In this document: piece after piece, positions 58,040 through 64,000 of the stretch
How positions within the stretch are numbered: position 1 is the stretch's first letter
How the letters are laid out: each line of letters starts with the position of its first letter
Assembly: GCA_003508835.1 (NCBI GenBank)
Contig: PUFA01000092.1
Location: forward strand, 4,402,001 to 4,466,000
DNA: 64,000 nt
Direction of reading: 5' to 3'
Source of the DNA: Eonycteris spelaea
Taxonomy: Eukaryota; Chordata; Mammalia; Chiroptera; Pteropodidae
Translations under genes and position numbers: made by a program
The notes under the pieces: generated by a model
What the model saw: the letters and a program-made list of their open reading frames with translations, nothing else
Databases searched by the model: none
What the model was told of the DNA's origin: nothing

Positions 58040-58430
58040 AGTCCTCTCTGATCAGTCTAGAGTGACTAGTTCAAGGACAGCCAATAAAATCCACTGACAC
58101 TTTTGCTAGGACAGGTGAGAGAGAGAGGCACGTGCAATTTTCCACTCATACGGCAGTGGTAAAGACAGTGTGAGCCTGGAAGCTGCCCAAGCTGTGCTTA
58201 GGTGGAGTTCAGAATTAAGTCGCCCCAATGCAGGGAAAGCTAAGCGATGAGGAGAAGCTGAAGCAAGTGACAGTCCTTGTTCCCCCAATTTCAGAAGTCT
58301 TTGAAACTAGTTCCACTCCTGGGTGTTTCAGTTCTGGGAGCCAAAAAACGCCTCTTTGAGGATTAAGCCAGTTTGACGTGGGTTTTCTGTATTGTATCTT
58401 GTGCTGAAAAGTCTTGACTAATACCATGCT
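58040..58430 (+). mobile_element. Ancient interspersed repeat, family X
   Basis: 'TGAGCCTGGAAGCTGCCCAA', 'GTTTCAGTTCTGGGAGCCAA', 'GATTAAGCCAGTTTGACGTG' and the end 'AGTCTTGACTAATACC' match the sense consensus of the family found antisense at 7605 and 48595. The CTGACTAATAC end suggests an LTR. Confidence 0.6.
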
Positions 58431-59529
58431 CTTTCTTGGTTCCTTCTCTTTTTCTACTTTCAACTGTCAATAAATCAATATTTGTATTATTCCTATACAT
58501 ACAAGACTGGGTCTCTTTTCCTATTCTTGCAATTAGTTACTGTACTTAAGTAAAAGTATCATTTGGAAATATTTAAATATAATTTTAAAATGAAATTTTT
58601 ACATAAATTAAAAAAAATTGCTTGGAAATCTTTTATTTCTTATCCGAAATACCACCTTCTCAAGAGCAACCAAAAGTCTATGATCTAAAGTAATTAATTC
58701 TTTCATTAAGGCAGGAATTGAACAGAGCTTTGGGGCTTCTGAGGAAGTCTAGCCATCTATCCAGGATTCATGGATTATTATGGCTTAGAGCAGTGCAGAG
58801 GTTTTTGGCAAATGAGACGTAGTCCCTTGAGAATATCATACCTTTACCTTAGAGGTAAGGTCAAGATGCATAGTTACCTTGGGAAAGATAGCACTACAAA
58901 TCAATATTTTAAAAAAATACATTTGTTATTTATTTGTGGATAGTAGGAGAAATTAACTTCTTTTCTTAAAATTATATTCTTAGTTTTAATTAGTTATACA
59001 ATTTCTTTATTAATGTTTCAATAAGAAATTTATTACATGTAATTTCTAAACCAGAGAACTTCTTGAGAGGTGAATTGTTTACAATTCCAATGATAAAATA
59101 AATAGTTTGATCCCAGAAGACAATACCATGCTTATAATTTGTTTTCCCAGTGTTACTAATTGACTATCTGATGGCTGCCCCAAGCAACTTTTAAATGCTT
59201 ATCTCAAAACAATCCAACAATGACATTTCACCTGCAGAAAAATGAGTTAAGTCCTACTATTTTTGCTGGCTTATTTCAGCGATGTTTTAAATTTTTTGCA
59301 AATTGTTGGCCAAGACAGCTCTAGCTTGCTGGCTCTTCCCCTCTCTACACTGTCCCTGGTTTTCACTCTACTCTCAAAGGAGCCTCAGGAACAGCTAGAA
59401 GACAGGGCCAAGCAAGGGTGCATATACCATCGCCACCACTCATTCCCACCCTCAGCTCCTCCCATTAAACCAGAGCAACTTTGCTCTGAGCTCTCTTTTT
59501 TAATTTATTGGGCTTCCTTGAAGATCTTT
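58431..59529. other. AT-rich unique sequence
   Basis: Contains a 151-codon plus-strand frame starting at 59263 that runs into the L2; no domain, not called. Confidence 0.3.
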
Positions 59530-60420
59530 CACTCATTCAACAATTGTCTCTTGAAAACCAATGATCTTCGAGGCATTATGCTAAGACTGTCATACTCTCG
59601 TGAACAAAAAAGTCAAACTACCCTACATTTATGTTCTAGTGGGAGAACTGACTGTACACAAATAGATAAGATACTAAACAAAGTATTTCCAATGGGCATG
59701 AGTTTGAAAAGAGAATAAGTGGTAGTGTGATAGAAGGTGGCTGGAGGGGTCAGTCATCATTAGAAAAGGTGACAAGGAAGTGCCCACTGCGACAGTGATA
59801 TTTGAGTGCTGTATTTGAGACATTAGGTCTTGAACATAGGTATGATATGATCCAATTTTTTAAAAAATTGTTTTTGTGTGTTTGGTAGAAGGAAGCGAGA
59901 GAGAGAGTGAAAGAAAGAAGGCCAGTGGGAGGCAATTGAGATCATATCTAGGACAAAATCATGGTCAAGATAGTAATACTGGCTACTAAGATAGTTGAGA
60001 AAAATGGACACACTGGGCATATTTCAGAGGCTGATAGAACTTACTGTTGGTTTGGATATGATAGATGAAGTAAAGAAAAGAATCAGGGATTACTGCTAGG
60101 TTTTGTTTTTGAGCCGTTAGTCGAATGGTGATGCCTTTTACTAAGTTAGGAAAGATAGAGGGAGAAACATGTATGAATCAAGAATGTAAACATAAGATTT
60201 GGTTTTGGATAGTTCTAATTTATAATGCCTTAGACATTCAAGCTGAGATGCAAAGTGAAAAGTTTATATGGAGTGAGGAGCTCAGAAAAGGGGTCAGTCA
60301 GGCTGCGGAGATCTACTTTTTGAGACTCGAGGATGTAAAGCATTCGGTTGAAAGAGATCACCAAAAGTGCATCCAAGTCCTTGTTCCAGGAAGGAAAGGG
60401 AAGATAGAAAGAAAACCTGG
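59530..60420 (-). mobile_element. L2 LINE, antisense
   Basis: Begins 'CATTCAACAATTGTCTCTTG' at the L2 3' end and runs back through 'ATTTATGTTCTAGTGGGAGA', 'ATTTGAGTGCTGTATTTGAG', 'AATCAGGGATTACTGCTAGG', 'GCCTTAGACATTCAAGCTGA' into the reverse-transcriptase region. Frames such as 60125-60457 are antisense artefacts. Confidence 0.7.
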
Positions 60421-61259
60421 GAAAGGTGATGCATTCTGCTGCAAAACAAACTCTTAACCCTAACCCCAAAAGACAAAACAAAAACAAACAAACCCAAAAC
60501 CTGCAGCAATTACAATGGATAGTCCCAGGGGCCAGCCTGTGGAGTACTTCAAAATTCCTGGTTGGGCAGAAGCAGCAACTCTTGGCCAGCAATTCAGAAA
60601 ACCAGGAAAATTCAATGAATTCTGCTGCTTTTGAAAAGGCTGCAAAGATTATAACCTTTAAATGAAAGTCCTCCTCCTTTTAAAAGACAAAAACAAAACA
60701 ACAAGCAGAAAAATCTAACAAAACAAACATTTAAAGCATTTCTTAACCAGTCCCCTTGACCTCCCTTAGTGAATAAATATATATATTTTTACACACATGT
60801 ATATATACGCACATATATATATACACATATACTTTATTTTTATTTTTTTCACTTTTAATTTACTTTTAATTGAAGAAATGATTTAAATTAAAACAATTAA
60901 AATATATGTACTTTATAGGTGTGTATATATACATAAAATATACATAAATACTTTATATGTTTGTATATATACACATACACATTATACAAATATATTGAAG
61001 GAAACTAAATCCCAACTCTAGAGTAAAATTGGCATTTGGAGCAAATCTTGGCAGATCATATAAACAGTGCAGTATACTCAAATAAGGAAATTGAACAGAC
61101 ACAGGCATAGTTATTTTGATACTACCCATTTTTAAGAATTAGAAGTAAACTTGGTCCAAATGTTAATATATTACGTCACTCTTACCTTGAATAATTATGT
61201 GAAATATTTTCTCAGAATGACACATAGAAAAGTTTATATTTTCTATTTCTTCTTTGGAA
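60421..61259. other. A-rich and TA-rich low-complexity region
   Basis: AAACAAAAC runs at 60470-60500 and 60690-60725, then TATATA/TACACA low complexity at 60774-61000. Confidence 0.5.
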
Positions 61260-61540
61260 ATATCAGACAGGGGTTGTTAAATAACGGTACAAACACATGA
61301 AAGATTATTATATAAGTATTCAGAGACATGTATTCGAAGGATACTTAGTATGGGGTGTTGTTGATCTACAATGAATCTATAGAACTGTACACATAGCATG
61401 ATCATATATTTTTAAAATTATATAATGCTGCAAATATAATAAGACAATACTACAATATTTGAAGTTGTAAACTTCAACAGTGATTTTAAAGGTAATTTTC
61501 TCTGTATTGTTCTGTATATTTAACAACCTTATATAATAAA
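61260..61540 (+). mobile_element. Old L1 3' end
   Basis: 'AACAGTGATTTTAAAGGTAA', 'TTTCTCTGTATTGTTCTGTA' and 'CTTATATAATAAA' resemble the L1M 3' UTR end. The next element is inserted directly after it. Confidence 0.45.
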
Positions 61541-63568
61541 TTTTTTTTGAATTAGGTTGATTGGGATAACATTGGTTAATACAATTATATAATTTTCAGG
61601 TGTATATTATCATTTGACATCTGTGTATTCTATTGTGTGTTTACCACCCAAAGTCCAGTTTCCTTCAGCTACCATATATTTGATCCCCTTTACCCACTTC
61701 ACCCTCCCCCTAAACCCTATATTTGAACCCCTTTACCCCATCAACCTCTCCCCTCCTCCCCCACCCTACTAGTAACCACTAGTCTATAATCCATGTCCAT
61801 AAGTCTCTATTTGTCCTGCTCATTTGTTGCTTTTAGGTTTTTATCCCACATATAAGTGATATCATGTGATTTTCAACTTTTTCTGTCTGACTTATTTCAC
61901 TTAGCATGATTATCTCAAGGTCCATCTATGTTGTTGCAAATGGAGTATTTAATCTCTACTTATGGCTGAGTAATATTCCATTGTATATATGTACCGCAGC
62001 TTCTTTAGCCAATCATCTGTTGCAGGACACTTCGGTTGCTTTCATGTCCTGGCCCCTGTGAATAATGCTGCTATGAACATTGGTGTGCAAATATCTTTTT
62101 GTATATGGATTTTCAAGTCTTTGGGGTAAATACCCAGTAGAGGGATTGCTAGATCATATGATAGACGAATTCTTAGGTTTTTGAGGCATCTCTGTACTGT
62201 TTTCCATAGTGGCTACACCAATTTGCAGTCCCACCAGCAGTGTGTGAGGGTTCCTTTTTTCTCCACATCCTCTCCAGCATTTGTTATTACTTGTCCTGTT
62301 GATTATAGCCATTCTAACAGGTGTGAGATGGTACCTCATTGTGGTTTTGACTTGCATTTTCCTAATAGCTAGCAATGTCAAGCATCTTTTCATATATTTG
62401 TTGGCCATTTGTATGTCTTCTAGGGAGAAGTGTCTGTTCTGGTCCTCTGCCCTTTTTTTTGACTGGATCATTTGTGTTTGTTTGTTTGTTTGTTTGTCAT
62501 TATTCAGTTGTATGAGTTCTTTGTATATTTTGGATATTAGGCCTTTATCAGAGGCATTGCTTGCAAATATTTTCCCTTTTGGATGGTTGTCTCTTTAAAT
62601 ATAATTTTTGAGGTTTTCTATCTATTTGCTCTGCTCATCTAGTTGTTTCTTCAATTCCTGAAATTGTTGATATGACTCATTTCGGAATCACTGAGTTTTT
62701 TCAGAAGTACCATCCTGAAGTCTCTGTCACTTAGTTGCATATTTCTATGTCTGTAAACTTATTTTCTAAAGATTTTTTTCTTTCTTTCTAAGATGCCTTG
62801 TCACCTTGGTTGTTCATGGTGTTTAATGGACTATTTGTCCACCTGGGAATTAATGGAAGTGTATTCTACTGTTTTTCCAGAAAGAAGATTTATTATATAA
62901 AGGACTCTCTTTAGCTTGCTGCAAAAAAGGTGCTTTTCTTTTGGTTTCCAGTAGGTGGTATCTAACTTTCTTGGATCCTGCTTTATATAAAGCCTTATTA
63001 TGGCCTTTTAAATTTTCTTGTAGATATTTAATCACACTCGCTACCCTCAGTTTCAGTCCCTGTCAGTGTCAGCAACAGTTTCAGCAGTGTTGCTCAGATT
63101 CCCCTAGGACTCCTTGGTGTTCAGGTATAGGCGGAGGGGCTCTCTGATTTGAGAGTTGGGGGCTGTGGCTTAGCCACGGTTTGGTGACTGGTGCCGGTAA
63201 AAATCAACTAGTGTTTCTCTGAGGTCCTGTCCCACTTCTCTGCTTTCTACCCTGATAACTGAGCCATCTGCAGGTGTGTAGACCTCACAACTCTCTCAGG
63301 CACAGCTGTTCAGGGAACTCGCTGCTCCTCCTTTCCTCCTCCTCCTGCAGGGAGCTCCAGAGGCTGCAAGAGACAGCTTTATTATTTCTCCCAGTCCACC
63401 ACCCAACACCTGGGGTTCTGATCTGTGATAGCTCTTATGCAGATCCCACAGTCAGATGTACTGGTGTGCAGCTTGGGTGTTTTTTGTTGAGTTTTAGACA
63501 TTCAGCTTATTGTTGTTTCGAGGGGAAAGATCTGAGGACGTTTCTCACTGTGCCATGTTTTCCAGAAT
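61541..63568 (-). mobile_element. L1 with both ends, middle deleted
   Basis: Read on the minus strand: 5' UTR from about 63568 ('AAAACATGGCACAGTGAGAA'), then an ORF1 start region with glutamine/lysine coiled-coil-type codons near 62640-62720. Near 62593-62600 it jumps straight to the late ORF2 string (antisense 'TTTTGGATATTAGGCCTTTA', 'CACCAATTTGCAGTCCCACC', 'TTTCCATAGTGGCTACACC', 'AATATTCCATTGTATATAT'), the 3' UTR, and an A8 tail (T8 at 61541-61548). Most of ORF1 and ORF2 is missing. The 3' UTR end ('GGTTGATTGGGATAACATTG') is of a type I associate with bats and some other laurasiatherians. Younger than the other L1s here. A (TTTG)n run lies at 62471-62497. Confidence 0.8.
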
Positions 63569-64000
63569 TGATTTCTGTACTTTAATGCTGTTTTTATTGT
63601 TTAAACCTAAGAAGTATTCACACTAGTTTTTAACATTAAAAAGCTATATTTATATTAACACCTCAAATAACGAATGTTTCATTAAGCTTTTAAAAATCTG
63701 AGTGAAATGCAACAAGTTATAGTCAGTCTCCATTCTTCTAATGGTGAATGGCAACATGAATAAGCCTGCACAGATAATACAAACACGCTTTCTTTGGTTT
63801 GTAGTGCGATGTAGAAAATACATCTTTCCAATGCTGAACATCAAAATGAGCTTGCCTTCTTGATGCATCCTCCCTCCAAAGGCAGAGGGAAGAGGCTGAC
63901 CGTCTTCCAGGTGACAAGAGAATGTGAGAATAACTTGCCAAGTATTTGGCATATATACCACAACTTTCTTGACATATGTCATAAATCATAATATCCACCG
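63569..64000. other. Unique sequence, nothing recognised
   Basis: A 110-codon minus-strand frame (63982-63650) has no domain. No repeat recognised. Confidence 0.35.

Noticed and set aside
59263..59718. 151-codon plus-strand reading frame
   Set aside because: It runs into antisense L2 and shows no recognised protein motif.
60453..60466. Telomere-like TTAACCCTAACCCC
   Set aside because: Only two degenerate units at the end of an L2; too short for an interstitial telomere.
1..64000. CRISPR array, operon, phage or bacterial mobile element
   Set aside because: No regularly spaced direct repeats, no dense coding, and the repeat content is mammalian throughout.

Overview
The window looks like nuclear DNA of a placental mammal. 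It is AT-rich, has no compact gene structure, and is littered with decayed copies of mammal-wide repeats: MIR, L2, CR1/L3, old L1, MaLR LTRs, hAT-Charlie and Tigger DNA transposons, and microsatellites. I saw no primate Alu, rodent B1/B2, ruminant BovB, horse ERE or carnivore SINEC copy. The one relatively fresh SINE is derived from 5S rRNA: a 5S head, a short unrelated body and an A-rich tail, flanked by a near-perfect target duplication (36655-36992). 5S-derived SINEs are rare in mammals and are best known from fruit bats (Pteropodidae; MEG-RS/MEG-RL). With the scarcity of other young SINEs this makes a megabat the best guess, but it is an inference.

No protein-coding gene can be called with confidence. 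The open reading frames are short and fall in repeats, microsatellites or unique sequence without recognisable domains. The best candidate exonic feature is a splice-acceptor-like site followed by 18 codons and a stop at 17154-17210. About 2.6 kb of unique, repeat-free DNA with several AATAAA signals follows, which could be a terminal exon with a 3' UTR; this is weak.

Layout. 1-8 kb: unique DNA with MIRs and a split old L1. 8-21 kb: mostly unique, with a possible decayed LTR element near 10.8-12 kb and the candidate terminal exon plus quadruplex-prone tracts at 17-19.2 kb. 22-33 kb: dense ancient repeats, including long antisense L2, an internally deleted Tigger1, MER1 inserted in a MIR, and a chimeric-looking MaLR LTR. 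33-38 kb: an L1 carrying an MLT1 insertion, an MST LTR, the 5S-derived SINE and MER20. 38-50 kb: unique blocks alternating with L2, MIR and MER5 and a long TG microsatellite. 50-52 kb: a nearly complete hAT element and an MLT1 LTR. 52-59 kb: largely unique, with a repeat-free block rich in homeodomain-type motifs at 53.6-54.5 kb. 59-64 kb: antisense L2, then an L1 that keeps both ends but has lost its middle (61541-63568).

If the DNA has a function it is most likely regulatory: repeat-free blocks that resemble conserved non-coding elements, and CTCF-like motifs at 31157 (+) and 57737 (-) in convergent orientation. I found no CRISPR array, operon, bacterial-type element or new biological system. 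Repeat family names are from memory of consensus sequences, and boundaries are good to about 10-30 bases unless stated.
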